From DAOUMU01 sp034409055 (GTDB taxonomy: Bacteria; Chloroflexota; Anaerolineae; 4572-78; J111), in NCBI GenBank assembly GCA_034409055.1, contig DAOUMU010000205.1, forward strand, positions 1 through 31,155: DNA of 31,155 bases, given 5' to 3'. Each line of letters starts with the position of its first letter. Position 1 is the first letter of the stretch. Shown one piece after another: positions 21,750 through 31,155 of this stretch. The notes beneath the pieces are model-generated. The model was not told where the DNA came from. It searched no databases and saw only the letters and a list, made by a program, of their open reading frames with translations. Both the position numbers and the translations under genes were made by a program.

Positions 21750-24700
21750 ATGAGGCACCAAAACATGAACAAACTGGCTATTCTCCTGGCCCTACTGGCC
21801 ATCCTTTGGCTGTGGTATGCCTCTGCTTATGCCGACACCTCCTCCTTCAATGACGAACAGCGCTTCGGTACTGGACAAAACGTCAACCTGACATCCACGT
21901 TTCTCTCTAAACCGGACAAGTTAAAACAAACCAGCAGGGCAATGACTGATACCCTCATTTTCACCACCACCGAGCATTTCACGACATACACTTACCAGGA
22001 TCCGAACCAGACCACAGCCGATTGGAACATCCGCGACGGCGTTTTGCAATTACCTCGCCTGGCTAACGCATCTGCGCAGGCATCCCCGGCTATGGCCGTG
22101 GACACAGCCGGTCATACCTACGTCGTCTGGCAAGACTACCGTAACACCGACGGTTATTATGCCCTGGACATTTACGCCCAAAAATTCGACCCGGACGGGT
22201 ACCGACTGTGGCCGGCTGATGTCCGAGTCAACAGTGGTAGCAGTTTAGATGCAGAAAACCAGTTCTACCTTTCAGATAATCTGGTGACCGTCCTGGACAG
22301 TGATGGCAATCTGGTCGTTGTCTGGGAGGATGGGGCGACTAATGCCCCTCGGCGTATCTACGCCCAAAAGCTTGACCCAAATGGCTACAAGGTATGGCGA
22401 TCAAATGAGGACACGCCCGAAAACAGACGTGTCGATCACGACACCTATTCGGATCGCCCGGAGAATCCGGCCGTGGCCCTGGATCCCACGAATGGGGACA
22501 TCGTGGTGGTATGGCAGGATAGACGTAATGGAAATTGGGATATCTACGCTCAACGCTTGAAAACCGATGGCTTTCCTCGACGAGAGGGTAACTGGATAAA
22601 CGACCTGCGCGTGGATACTGACATTAGCTCCGCTGACCAGACCTCACCAGATGTCGGGATCGATCAGAGCGGAGACATCTACGCTGTCTGGTCCGACACC
22701 CGTAATGGCCAAGCCGATATCTATGCCCAGAGGCTTGATTCCACCGGCGTCCAGCAGTGGTCTAATGACTTCCCAATCAGTCCTGACGATCTCCCCGACA
22801 TTAGCCAGGGTTATCCGATCATTGCTACAGACGCTGACGGCAACAGCTACGTCGCCTGGAGAGAATTTTCTACTTCTACTGGTTTGGCCATTGGGATTTA
22901 CGCTCAACGGATTAATGCCATCCCGCAAAGACTATGCCCGGAAGACAAACAGATGGACACAACTATTTACGTTAGTTCTCCTGCTATCGCTCTAAGCGGC
23001 GATGGCAATGCCTTCGTCACCTGGTCATGGCTCTCTAATCCCCCCTATGGAAACTCTAACATCTACGTTACGAAACTCGACCCGGACTGCAATCTTCTGT
23101 GGGGAGACCGGGTGCAAGTCACCTTCAGTTCAGCCTATGAGCATTCCCCTACAATCGCCGTAGATACGGGCGGTAACATCCACCTTGCCTGGGAGGACAC
23201 GCGTACTGGCAGCAGAGTAGAGGATATTTATATGCAAAAGCTCAACGCCAACGGGACCAGATTGTGGCCCCAAGACCGGCGGGCGAACAGCGACGTTGGG
23301 ACCGTTACCAATGCACCGGCTATCGCTGTAGATGGCCCCGGCAATAGCCGGGTCGTCTGGTGGGATGGGCGTAATGATCTTGACTCTCTAAGTATCTACG
23401 CGCAGCAGTTGACCACCGACGGCGTCCCCCTGTGGCCGCCTAATTCAGCAGTGAATAATACAGAGACCAACGTGTCCCTGTGGAGTTTCCCGTGGCCAGA
23501 GTCTATTACCTCTATGGCCCTCAACTCAAGTGGGATCGCTGCCGTTGTTTGGGAAGGTGATGATGAATACGTTTACGCCCAAATGCTCAGTTCAAATGGT
23601 ACTCCGCTCTGGCTAAATGATATACCAGTCAGTTCGTCAAGTAGCTATCGTTCTCCTCAAGCAACTGCTGCCATTGACCCAGATGGTTACGTCTATATCG
23701 TTTGGAGAGACTACCGGCGCGACTCGACCTATGCTGACATCTTCATCCAAAAGCTTGACCCTACCGACGGCTCTAAGCTGTGGGGCGATGGCAAAATGGT
23801 TCATCGGGACGAGGTGATCTCCAACACTCAGCAATATCCGGCCATCGCTTTTGATGACCAGCACAATAGTCTATTTGTGGTGTGGTCGGACTATCGTGAC
23901 CCTGGCGGCAAAATCTACGCTCAAAAACTTGATCGGAATGGGAATCGTCTGTGGTCTGAGGATATGCCAGTCAGTGGTGCTACGGGCAATCAATGGGAAC
24001 CAACCGTGACGGTGGCCGGTGGTTACGTTTACATCGCCTGGCGATACGGTGGAATCTACGCCCAAAAACTTGACAACGATGGTTATCCGCAGTGGGGGAA
24101 CGGGGTACAGATTGGCACTGGAGAGCGACCCATCATTGCTGCCAGGGCCAACAATGGCAACAGCTACGTTTACATCACCTGGCGAACATTCAACCGTGAT
24201 AGTGATAGATGGGATATTCTGGCTCAAAGACTGGATCCCAACGATGGTCATGAACATTGGGATACCAACGATATTCGGGTGAACAGCGATGATGGTTCGA
24301 CATACCACGGCGACCCCAGTATTGGCGTCGATGCTAATGGCAATGCCTATATCGTCTGGGGAGATCGCCGGCGGGGCAGCTCGGACATCTATGCTCAGAA
24401 GCTTCTGCCTTCAAATGGTGACAAAGCCTGGGGGGGAGACGTTCAGGTCAACCCCGAACAATTGTACCTGGCCGAGGCCGAAGCCCGTTCGCTAGAGATG
24501 GATGTCACCTCAGGAAACATTCTCTGGGCAACGCTGACCGTTAGTCAGACCCTGCCCGCCGGCAGCACGGTCACTTACTACCTGTCGAACAAAGGCGGCC
24601 AACCCTGGGAGAAAGTCACACCCGGCAACTCGCACATTTTTGATACGCCAGGCAATAACTTGCGTTGGCTAGTCAGCCTGGAGGCCCGTCCCGGTCAAAT

Positions 24701-26834
24701 TGAGACCCCGGTCATTGATTGGCTGCAGATTAAATATTCGACCGACCCTGATCCTCCCAACTCCGTCCGGGTAGAGGATGAAAACGGACTACCGGTGCCA
24801 GGAGCGCGAGTCTACCGCAACGGTCAATTCGCCGGGATAACCGATAATGAGGGGGTCTTCATTTTCAACCAACTCCAGGCCAGAGATACCCTGGCCGCGC
24901 TCCAACACCTCTACGAGCAACCAACTGACCGGGCTGCCCACGACGACGGCAGTGGTAACTTTGCCTACCGGGTCTATCGGACCAGTATACCGGTCATTGG
25001 CTCGGGAGAGGTCCTGTCTTATACTGTACCGGATAGCGACCAACGCCACACTTTGACGATCAGCCCCTCTAATACACTGGTGCTATTCAACCTCGTCGTC
25101 TCCGTCGAATGGGACGCCACCGACGACTACCTGGCTATGCTCGAAGACGCTTTTCGCCAAGCCTCTAAATACCTCTACGACGTGACCGACGGCCAGATGG
25201 CCCTGGGCCAGGTCAGCATCTACGACCGGGCCCAGTATTGGGCCGACGCCGATTTCCAGTTTTCCACCAAGAACACCGTCCGGCCCTACGCCTTTATCGG
25301 CGGCCTGACCTCTAACGACGAAGCCCACACCATTCGGGTGGGACGCTTCTGGGATGGCGGCTCCGGCAATAACGGCCACTGGAACGAGCCCCCCGGCTAC
25401 CGCACCCTGATCCACGAGTTTGGCCACTATGCTCTCTACCTGTACGACGAGTATTTCTTCCGCCTACTTGATGCCAATGGTTTCAGTCGTGAAATCGATG
25501 CCGTTTGTACCCGCGAGGAAGTTGGGCCGCCACCGCCAGGCGTGAGCCCGGACCCCAACCCCGAAGAACCGGGTAACGCCAGTATGATGTTTTACCAGTA
25601 CAAAGCCAGTGAGTTGACCGACAAAACCTACAACTGGGACCAGAACTGCACCAGTACCGAACAGTACCGCCTCAACAACAGTCAATCTGACTGGGAAACG
25701 GTGTTGAGCCACTACGGTGGGCCGGATTGGAGGCTCAACACGCCCAGTTCACGAGGTAGCGTTATGGCCGGTCCCGACGAGTTCCCGACCCAGTTGCTAC
25801 CCTTCCCGGAAGTGATTACCAATAATTTGGGCGTAGCTGGAGGACCATCCCTGCAAGTGACCGTTTTAGGTCCGCAGGGCCAGCCAGTACCCAACGCCTT
25901 GGTGGCGCTATACAAAACCCTTGACCATATGGCCATTGACCAGGGGTTGACCAATGCCCAAGGGCGTATTGCCGTTTATGGTGCCGTCCCTGACGACACC
26001 ATCGAAGCAGCCACCTTTGATGGCGCTCTGGCCGGGAATGTCCTTGTGAACAGCAGAACCAGTTATACGTTGACCTTGTATCCGACCAGTTCCGGTAACT
26101 CAACTACTCAAGCAGGTGCAACTAGCCCTTATCTTAACCTCATCCCCGACACCAATGGAGATACGTTAACCCTGGAAGTCCACGGTACAGCCGGCGGAGG
26201 CACCTTATATGCAACAGTTATTCCCGGCCAGGGCGGTGGCGGTTCCCAATCACCCCCGTTAGCCTATAGCCCTGGCGAAGGGATCTATCGCGGTCAGGCC
26301 AGCTTTGCTGGTGTAGGGCTGGGCAGTGGAGTCGTGCGGATAACCGGGGTGGCGGGAAGCCAAGCTGTTTTAATCAACAGCAATTACAACTTACAACAAG
26401 TCCAAGCAATAACCACCAATCATCTCTATTCTGAGGATGGCAACTTTGAGTTGCACATTCCGCCGGGTGGTGTTTCAGTTGATGGGTATGCCACGGTGGC
26501 ACCTACCGGCTATGTGCCGGGACCATTGCCTACAGGCAAGCAGGTCATCGGCAGCGCCTACACAGTTCGGGTATCGCCTATCTCGCGGACCAAGTTGGAT
26601 AAAGAAGGATTGGTGCGGCTGCATTACCATCCCGAGGTGATGGGGGTTTTCACCGATACGGCCATTTACTACTGGGAGGCATACAACAGAGTATGGCTGA
26701 GGCAGGGGGGTGAGCCGAGCCAGGTGGATAATGCCTGGTCCGTGCCGACCAGGCGACTGGGGATTTATGCCCTGATGGGGGTACCGGTGGTGATGCCGAA
26801 TGATGTTTATTTGCCGATTATTGTAAAAAATTAG
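21750..26834 (+). CDS. Secreted CLCA-like zinc metalloprotease with 14 N-terminal propeller repeats
   Basis: A 1694-residue protein from ATG 21750 (GGAGAT upstream) with a signal peptide (NKLAILLALLAILWLWYASAYA). Residues about 85-905 hold 14 repeats of 45-65 residues with the pattern PAIAVDxxGNxYVVWxDxRxxxxDIYAQKLDxxG, then LW. That number fits two seven-bladed propellers. A beta domain and a carboxypeptidase-regulatory-like domain (VEDENGLPVPGARVYRNGQF) come next. The zincin domain spans about 1112-1350 with HEFGHYALYLYDEYF (His1222, Glu1223, His1226, Asp1233-Glu1234), the same spacing as HEWAHLRWGVFDEY of CLCA proteins. Then comes a second regulatory-like domain (VLGPQGQPVPNALVALYKT), and the protein ends NDVYLPIIVKN, a tail common on Chloroflexota exported proteins. 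Substrate unknown; extracellular or surface-bound. Confidence 0.85.
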   Translation: MRHQNMNKLAILLALLAILWLWYASAYADTSSFNDEQRFGTGQNVNLTSTFLSKPDKLKQTSRAMTDTLIFTTTEHFTTYTYQDPNQTTADWNIRDGVLQLPRLANASAQASPAMAVDTAGHTYVVWQDYRNTDGYYALDIYAQKFDPDGYRLWPADVRVNSGSSLDAENQFYLSDNLVTVLDSDGNLVVVWEDGATNAPRRIYAQKLDPNGYKVWRSNEDTPENRRVDHDTYSDRPENPAVALDPTNGDIVVVWQDRRNGNWDIYAQRLKTDGFPRREGNWINDLRVDTDISSADQTSPDVGIDQSGDIYAVWSDTRNGQADIYAQRLDSTGVQQWSNDFPISPDDLPDISQGYPIIATDADGNSYVAWREFSTSTGLAIGIYAQRINAIPQRLCPEDKQMDTTIYVSSPAIALSGDGNAFVTWSWLSNPPYGNSNIYVTKLDPDCNLLWGDRVQVTFSSAYEHSPTIAVDTGGNIHLAWEDTRTGSRVEDIYMQKLNANGTRLWPQDRRANSDVGTVTNAPAIAVDGPGNSRVVWWDGRNDLDSLSIYAQQLTTDGVPLWPPNSAVNNTETNVSLWSFPWPESITSMALNSSGIAAVVWEGDDEYVYAQMLSSNGTPLWLNDIPVSSSSSYRSPQATAAIDPDGYVYIVWRDYRRDSTYADIFIQKLDPTDGSKLWGDGKMVHRDEVISNTQQYPAIAFDDQHNSLFVVWSDYRDPGGKIYAQKLDRNGNRLWSEDMPVSGATGNQWEPTVTVAGGYVYIAWRYGGIYAQKLDNDGYPQWGNGVQIGTGERPIIAARANNGNSYVYITWRTFNRDSDRWDILAQRLDPNDGHEHWDTNDIRVNSDDGSTYHGDPSIGVDANGNAYIVWGDRRRGSSDIYAQKLLPSNGDKAWGGDVQVNPEQLYLAEAEARSLEMDVTSGNILWATLTVSQTLPAGSTVTYYLSNKGGQPWEKVTPGNSHIFDTPGNNLRWLVSLEARPGQIETPVIDWLQIKYSTDPDPPNSVRVEDENGLPVPGARVYRNGQFAGITDNEGVFIFNQLQARDTLAALQHLYEQPTDRAAHDDGSGNFAYRVYRTSIPVIGSGEVLSYTVPDSDQRHTLTISPSNTLVLFNLVVSVEWDATDDYLAMLEDAFRQASKYLYDVTDGQMALGQVSIYDRAQYWADADFQFSTKNTVRPYAFIGGLTSNDEAHTIRVGRFWDGGSGNNGHWNEPPGYRTLIHEFGHYALYLYDEYFFRLLDANGFSREIDAVCTREEVGPPPPGVSPDPNPEEPGNASMMFYQYKASELTDKTYNWDQNCTSTEQYRLNNSQSDWETVLSHYGGPDWRLNTPSSRGSVMAGPDEFPTQLLPFPEVITNNLGVAGGPSLQVTVLGPQGQPVPNALVALYKTLDHMAIDQGLTNAQGRIAVYGAVPDDTIEAATFDGALAGNVLVNSRTSYTLTLYPTSSGNSTTQAGATSPYLNLIPDTNGDTLTLEVHGTAGGGTLYATVIPGQGGGGSQSPPLAYSPGEGIYRGQASFAGVGLGSGVVRITGVAGSQAVLINSNYNLQQVQAITTNHLYSEDGNFELHIPPGGVSVDGYATVAPTGYVPGPLPTGKQVIGSAYTVRVSPISRTKLDKEGLVRLHYHPEVMGVFTDTAIYYWEAYNRVWLRQGGEPSQVDNAWSVPTRRLGIYALMGVPVVMPNDVYLPIIVKN

Positions 26835-26882
26835 ATGACGGTTGACAGAAACAAGGACGAACAAGAAATAGGAGGGACACCA

Positions 26883-29800
26883 ATGAACGGGGCAAAGCTT
26901 GTATCAATCACGTGGCGAGTTGTGCTGGCTTTACTGCTGGTTCTGCCCCCTCTTTCAGCAGGGGCCGAGAGGGGGAGGGAACCGATGGTCACCCCTGGTC
27001 GGTGGGCGGACTCTTTCGACGATGCCACGGGGCTGGAGGATCTGAACCAGACCCTGGTTAACAACGGAGCGGTACAGTTGAATGGGAATGCCCACCAGGT
27101 TTGGGAGATCAATAGCCAGATTGATTTTCAAGCAGGTACGCTTGACCAGGTTGACGCCGAAGCGGTGCCGGGCGCGTTGCAACTGGCCCCAGCGGCGTTG
27201 AGTTTCAATCCCAACCAGTTGGTAAGCGATACGTCATATAATACTAATTTTTTGCCACCTCTCCCTGCCCTGGTTAGTGACGGTAATCAGGCACTTCATC
27301 TGGCCTGGGTTGATTCGGTAGAGGAGAGAATTCTGTACCGATGCAGTGCCGACGCCGGGCAAAGTTGGACAAGTATTGAGCCACTTACTTTTGGGGGGAG
27401 TACAGCCCCTCAGAACAATCCAGACCTGGTCGTTGACTCGACGGGGCGAGTTTACGCTGCCTGGCGTGATGAGGAGAACAACCCAAACGGTAACATTTAC
27501 CTGGCCTCCCGACCGGGTTGCGGCGGGAGTTGGAATACGCCAGTGACTCTAACAACCACGACAGGATCGGTACAGGATGAACCGTCTCTAGCTATTGACG
27601 ATGAGGATGGTTTATATCTAGCCTGGGTGGCAGATGAGGATATTTATTTTTCTTATAGTGACGATGGCGGCCAGTCCTGGAGGGCCAGGCAAAAATTAAA
27701 TGATGAAAGTGGCTTGGTTGCCAGCACTCCCGACGTTGTGGTGGATCCGACCGGCCAAAAGGTCCTGGTTGTCTGGGCCTATGGTCCAGACGGCACCAGA
27801 AGCATCTATTTCACCATCAGTAATGACGGGGGTCAAACGTGGTCCACCAATGTACCGGTAACGATTGAGCCAACCCAGAGCCAGGAGGATCCGACTGTGG
27901 CTCGGGCGATCAGTGGGGAGCTATACGTGGCCTGGGCTAACGCAGGAGGTAGTGGGGGGGTCTATATCTCGCGCAGTCTCGACGGAGGACAGACATGGGA
28001 GGCGGCTGTTCGTGTTGATGATCCAGGTCCCTGGAGAGTCTGGGGGGGCACAAGCCTGACGGTCGATAACCGAGGCACAATTTATCTCGCCTGGCATGAC
28101 AAGCGGAACATCACATTAGATTTCAAGCCATATTTCGACATTTTCATGGACTATAGCCGGGATGGCGGTCAGAGTTGGAATACTGACATCCTGGTAAATG
28201 ACGATCAAGTTCCACCCGGCATAGGAAATGAGCCTATTGATCATTTGTCTCCATCTGTAGCTGTCAATCAGGTTGGTCAATTTTTTGCCGCCTGGTGGGA
28301 TGAACGCGGTATGTGTTGTGACCCTGGTACGCCTCAAAAAGTGTATTTTGTCAATACAGCAGCCCATCTTTTTGCACCGAATGGCAACTTTACCTCGGCA
28401 GTCCACGACGCAATCCCCGACACAGGCGGGCCAGTAACTTGGGATACGATTGAGTGGACAGCTACTACACCGGCCAATACGAACCTGGCTGTCCGCACTC
28501 GTAGCGGAGATACACCCCAGCCCGATATCAGTTGGAGCGATTGGTCTCCGGCCTACCTCACCTCAGGTGAACCCATTAACAGTCCCTCAGCAGGTTACAT
28601 CCAAGTCCAAGCTATCCTGAGCACCACCAATCCGCTAACGACTCCCATCCTTGATGACATCACCCTCCACTATCGCCCCTTCGTCTGGGAGCAAACTACT
28701 CAGACTGATTTCGCTCAGGGCGAGTTGCAAAATGTGGATGTAACGACGATTTCTGGCACGGTTCGGTTATTACCCGATGTGGTCTTTGCTCCTGAGCAGC
28801 GGGTGAATGACGATGTAGATAAGGTTGCCCAAACCAATAAACGACCCGCCCTGGCAGCCGTTGGCGACTTGGTTTACCTGGCCTGGCGGGACATTCGCAA
28901 CAACGATTCTGAAGGAGATATTTTCTTCGCCCGTAGTACCGATGGTGGCCAGACCTGGAGTGCCAATATCCAAATCAATGATGATCCACCTGGTGCCAGG
29001 CAGAATGATCCGTATCTGGTGGCCGAGAACAACGATGTTTACCTGGTCTGGCACGACGAGCGGGAAGGGGGAGAGGGAGATATCTATTTTGCCCGCAGTA
29101 TGGATGGCGGCCAATCCTGGGGGCCCAATATGCGGGTCAATGGCAACACCATTTCTGTCGTCGGCGACCCGGCTGTGGCTACTGGCGCTGGCGCAAGGTT
29201 GCACGTTACCTGGGCCACCAGCAAAACCCTTATCTACGCCAATCGTAGCATCGATGCCGGGCAAAGCTGGCAAGGGAATGTCCCGGTCGGGAGCGGAGAT
29301 TCGGACAACCATTTCTTCTCTGGTTACCCGGCACCAGGCATTGCCACCAATGGGAGCGGTGACGTTTACGTCGCCTGGCAGGCATTCAAGGACAATCAAG
29401 GAGGGACAGATCGCCTGCGAGCTTTTGCCAGCCGCAGCATAGATAACGGCAGCAGTTGGGGAGCAGATGTACGAATTAACGTCGAAGGCAATGATACTGC
29501 CGTTCAGCAAAAACCTCAACTGGCCTATGACAATGGAAAGCTCTATGTTGTCTGGGCCAATTTTCATAATTCGTCTCCTTTGAACGATCCTGACCTCTAC
29601 TTCGCCCGCAGCCTTGACGGGGGCCAAAGTTGGAGCGCCAGCACCCAGGTCAATACAAATGAAATACTCTTTAATACGCCCGATCCGATCATTGCTGTTG
29701 ATAGTGGGGGGGTGGTTTACGCCAGTTGGCGTGGTGATCACCTTGATAGCGTAGGTGACATCTTTTTCAAACGTAGCCTGGATGGCGGCAATACCTGGCA

Positions 29801-31155
29801 GGTCGAACGGCGGGTCAATACCGACCCCGCTGGTGGGCGCCAAGATTCGCCGGCCCTGTTTGCGGGCGCTGCCGGTCGAGTTTACCTGGCCTGGCCAGAC
29901 GAGCGAGATAATGAGCAAAACCTCTACTTCACCACTGCCCTAACTGGTATTACCTACACGAGTGGGACGTTGATTTCTCGCATTCTGGATACAGATGGCG
30001 CTGCTCAGTGGGGTAATATCGCCTGGACCGCTACCACGCCTCCCAGCACCACTCTCACCCTCTATACCAGGTCGGGCAACACCACCAACCCCGACGATGG
30101 CACCTGGAGTAATTGGTCAACGGCCTACACCAGTTCACCCGCTCCTATCAGCAGTCCCCTGGCCCGGTATATCCAATATCGGGTCGACTTGGCCACCACC
30201 GATCCTTACACAACGCCTGTTCTGTACGACGTCAGCCTTGAATACGGTCACTACCCGTTGCAAGGCAGTGCCGTCTCCGTACCGATTTCGCCGCCAACCG
30301 GTTTCGGCGAGTGGCAAACCGTGACCTTCAACGGGACCACTCCCCCGCCTGGGACCACCTTAAACGTCGACGTACTGGATAGGGAAGGCAATATTTTGCT
30401 GGAAAATGTGAGCAGCGGGACCAGTTTGGCCAATTATTCCCCGGCCCAATATCCAAGTCTGCGGTTGCGGGTCAAGCTAACCACCAACAACCCAACTGTT
30501 ACCCCCACCCTGAACGAGTGGGCCTTGACCTGGCGGCCCCCTCCGGCCGAGGATCACGTCCGGGTCATCAACGAGTCGGAAGAACCGGCCGGTGATACCG
30601 ACGTTTATTATAACGGAACCTTTTTGGGGACGACAGATCATTTGGGCCTCCTGGATCTGCCCGGGCCGCCGCAGGTCGGTGATACCCTGAGCGCGATACA
30701 ACCGCTGACGGAAACGTTAACTATTCGCGACGCTCATGACGGCTGGGCCTATCGCACCTACATCACCAACATTGGTCTGGATGCCCAGGGTATTCCTCAC
30801 ACTTTCACCGTTAACCAGGCAGGGGCACAAACTCTCACGGTTCATACTACAAACACCCTCGTCCTTTTCAATATCGTCGTCTCGGTGGAGTGGGATGCCA
30901 CCGACGAGTACCTGGCCATGCTCGAAGATGCCTTCCGTAAAGCCTCAGCCTACCTCTACGACGTGACCGACGGCCAGATGGCCTTTGGTCAGGTCACTAT
31001 CTACGACCGGGCCCAGTATTGGGCCGATGCCGATTTTCAGTTTTCGACCAAAAACATTGTCCGGCCCTACGCCTTTGTGGGCGGTATCACCTCCAGTGAC
31101 GAAGCCCATACCATTCGGGTGGGACGTTTTTGGGACGGCGGCTCCGGCAATAACG
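26883..31155 (+). CDS. Second secreted metalloprotease paralogue with BNR propellers (cut by right edge)
   Basis: The frame is open from ATG 26883 (AGGAGG 8 nt upstream) to the edge, 1424 codons. A signal peptide (VVLALLLVLPPLSAGA) is followed by two groups of Asp-box repeats such as SDDGGQSW, SNDGGQTW, SLDGGQTW, SRDGGQSW, then STDGGQTW, SMDGGQSW, SLDGGNTW; I count 11 clear boxes. A jelly-roll-like domain (ITLHYRPF; VSLEYGHYPL) follows each group. From residue about 1327 the protein closely matches residues 1112-1215 of the preceding protease, with a 33-bp block identical in DNA (30951-30983 and 25170-25202). The window ends just before the expected HExxH, so activity cannot be judged. It lies 48 bp after the first protease gene and shares its operon. 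Confidence 0.85.
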   Translation, partial: MNGAKLVSITWRVVLALLLVLPPLSAGAERGREPMVTPGRWADSFDDATGLEDLNQTLVNNGAVQLNGNAHQVWEINSQIDFQAGTLDQVDAEAVPGALQLAPAALSFNPNQLVSDTSYNTNFLPPLPALVSDGNQALHLAWVDSVEERILYRCSADAGQSWTSIEPLTFGGSTAPQNNPDLVVDSTGRVYAAWRDEENNPNGNIYLASRPGCGGSWNTPVTLTTTTGSVQDEPSLAIDDEDGLYLAWVADEDIYFSYSDDGGQSWRARQKLNDESGLVASTPDVVVDPTGQKVLVVWAYGPDGTRSIYFTISNDGGQTWSTNVPVTIEPTQSQEDPTVARAISGELYVAWANAGGSGGVYISRSLDGGQTWEAAVRVDDPGPWRVWGGTSLTVDNRGTIYLAWHDKRNITLDFKPYFDIFMDYSRDGGQSWNTDILVNDDQVPPGIGNEPIDHLSPSVAVNQVGQFFAAWWDERGMCCDPGTPQKVYFVNTAAHLFAPNGNFTSAVHDAIPDTGGPVTWDTIEWTATTPANTNLAVRTRSGDTPQPDISWSDWSPAYLTSGEPINSPSAGYIQVQAILSTTNPLTTPILDDITLHYRPFVWEQTTQTDFAQGELQNVDVTTISGTVRLLPDVVFAPEQRVNDDVDKVAQTNKRPALAAVGDLVYLAWRDIRNNDSEGDIFFARSTDGGQTWSANIQINDDPPGARQNDPYLVAENNDVYLVWHDEREGGEGDIYFARSMDGGQSWGPNMRVNGNTISVVGDPAVATGAGARLHVTWATSKTLIYANRSIDAGQSWQGNVPVGSGDSDNHFFSGYPAPGIATNGSGDVYVAWQAFKDNQGGTDRLRAFASRSIDNGSSWGADVRINVEGNDTAVQQKPQLAYDNGKLYVVWANFHNSSPLNDPDLYFARSLDGGQSWSASTQVNTNEILFNTPDPIIAVDSGGVVYASWRGDHLDSVGDIFFKRSLDGGNTWQVERRVNTDPAGGRQDSPALFAGAAGRVYLAWPDERDNEQNLYFTTALTGITYTSGTLISRILDTDGAAQWGNIAWTATTPPSTTLTLYTRSGNTTNPDDGTWSNWSTAYTSSPAPISSPLARYIQYRVDLATTDPYTTPVLYDVSLEYGHYPLQGSAVSVPISPPTGFGEWQTVTFNGTTPPPGTTLNVDVLDREGNILLENVSSGTSLANYSPAQYPSLRLRVKLTTNNPTVTPTLNEWALTWRPPPAEDHVRVINESEEPAGDTDVYYNGTFLGTTDHLGLLDLPGPPQVGDTLSAIQPLTETLTIRDAHDGWAYRTYITNIGLDAQGIPHTFTVNQAGAQTLTVHTTNTLVLFNIVVSVEWDATDEYLAMLEDAFRKASAYLYDVTDGQMAFGQVTIYDRAQYWADADFQFSTKNIVRPYAFVGGITSSDEAHTIRVGRFWDGGSGNN

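Noticed and set aside
28770..29918. 382-residue open frame on the minus strand
   Set aside because: It is antisense to the BNR repeats of the second metalloprotease. Its apparent repeats (for example GDVNVT) are just the reverse reading of the Asp-box repeats.

Overview
The window looks like a chromosomal accessory region of a Chloroflexota bacterium (Anaerolineae-like). The basis is gene style, not a marker gene: an XRE/NB-ARC/WD40 fusion, lipoproteins and anchored proteins with long Pro/Thr linkers, secreted giants ending in a YLPIIVKN-type tail, a kinase with a C-terminal GDQINV segment, and a dispersed C6/G6 repeat that adds SPPRPPKGG to a protein. No rRNA, tRNA or CRISPR array was seen. 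Layout: (1) 1-1700 holds debris: the 3' end of an unknown gene, a broken ISAs1 transposase with one IS end, a membrane-anchored protein and a helix-turn-helix remnant. (2) 1885-7507 is a candidate defence cassette. A uracil-DNA-glycosylase-fold protein fused to a ScoMcrA-head-like domain and a stand-alone copy of that head domain lie on the minus strand. They are divergent from a 1270-residue XRE/NB-ARC/double WD40-propeller STAND protein. (3) 7508-9184 has a G-rich tract, structured intergenic DNA and a BNR-propeller lipoprotein. (4) 9325-11517 is a minus-strand operon of an Mrr-type restriction endonuclease followed by a conserved hypothetical and two very small genes, with a repeat-rich gap and a pseudogene behind it. 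(5) 12178-16418 is a minus-strand operon: HD phosphohydrolase, winged-helix AAA+ ATPase and soluble GAF-GAF histidine kinase, closed by a clear intrinsic terminator. (6) 16419-16968 is a crowded divergent intergenic region with a promoter for each side and two large inverted-repeat elements. (7) 16969-21624 encodes a P-loop NTPase with an OmpR/SARP-type winged helix, then a Ser/Thr kinase carrying a second kinase-like domain. (8) 21750 to the right edge encodes two tandem secreted metalloproteases with closely similar protease domains but different N-terminal propellers; the second is cut by the window edge. Two observations tie the parts together. First, the HD operon and the metalloprotease operon share one promoter architecture: CTCA boxes every 11 bp, the last exactly 20 nt before a -10 box. 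That is what a PhoB/OmpR- or SARP-type activator would use, and candidate partners (an orphan histidine kinase, an NTPase-winged-helix protein) lie in between. Second, a C6/G6 palindromic repeat occurs at three places, each time between direct repeats of local sequence: at the HD start codon, at the NTPase stop codon, and in frame inside the kinase. All functional calls rest on motifs read by eye; no database search was possible.
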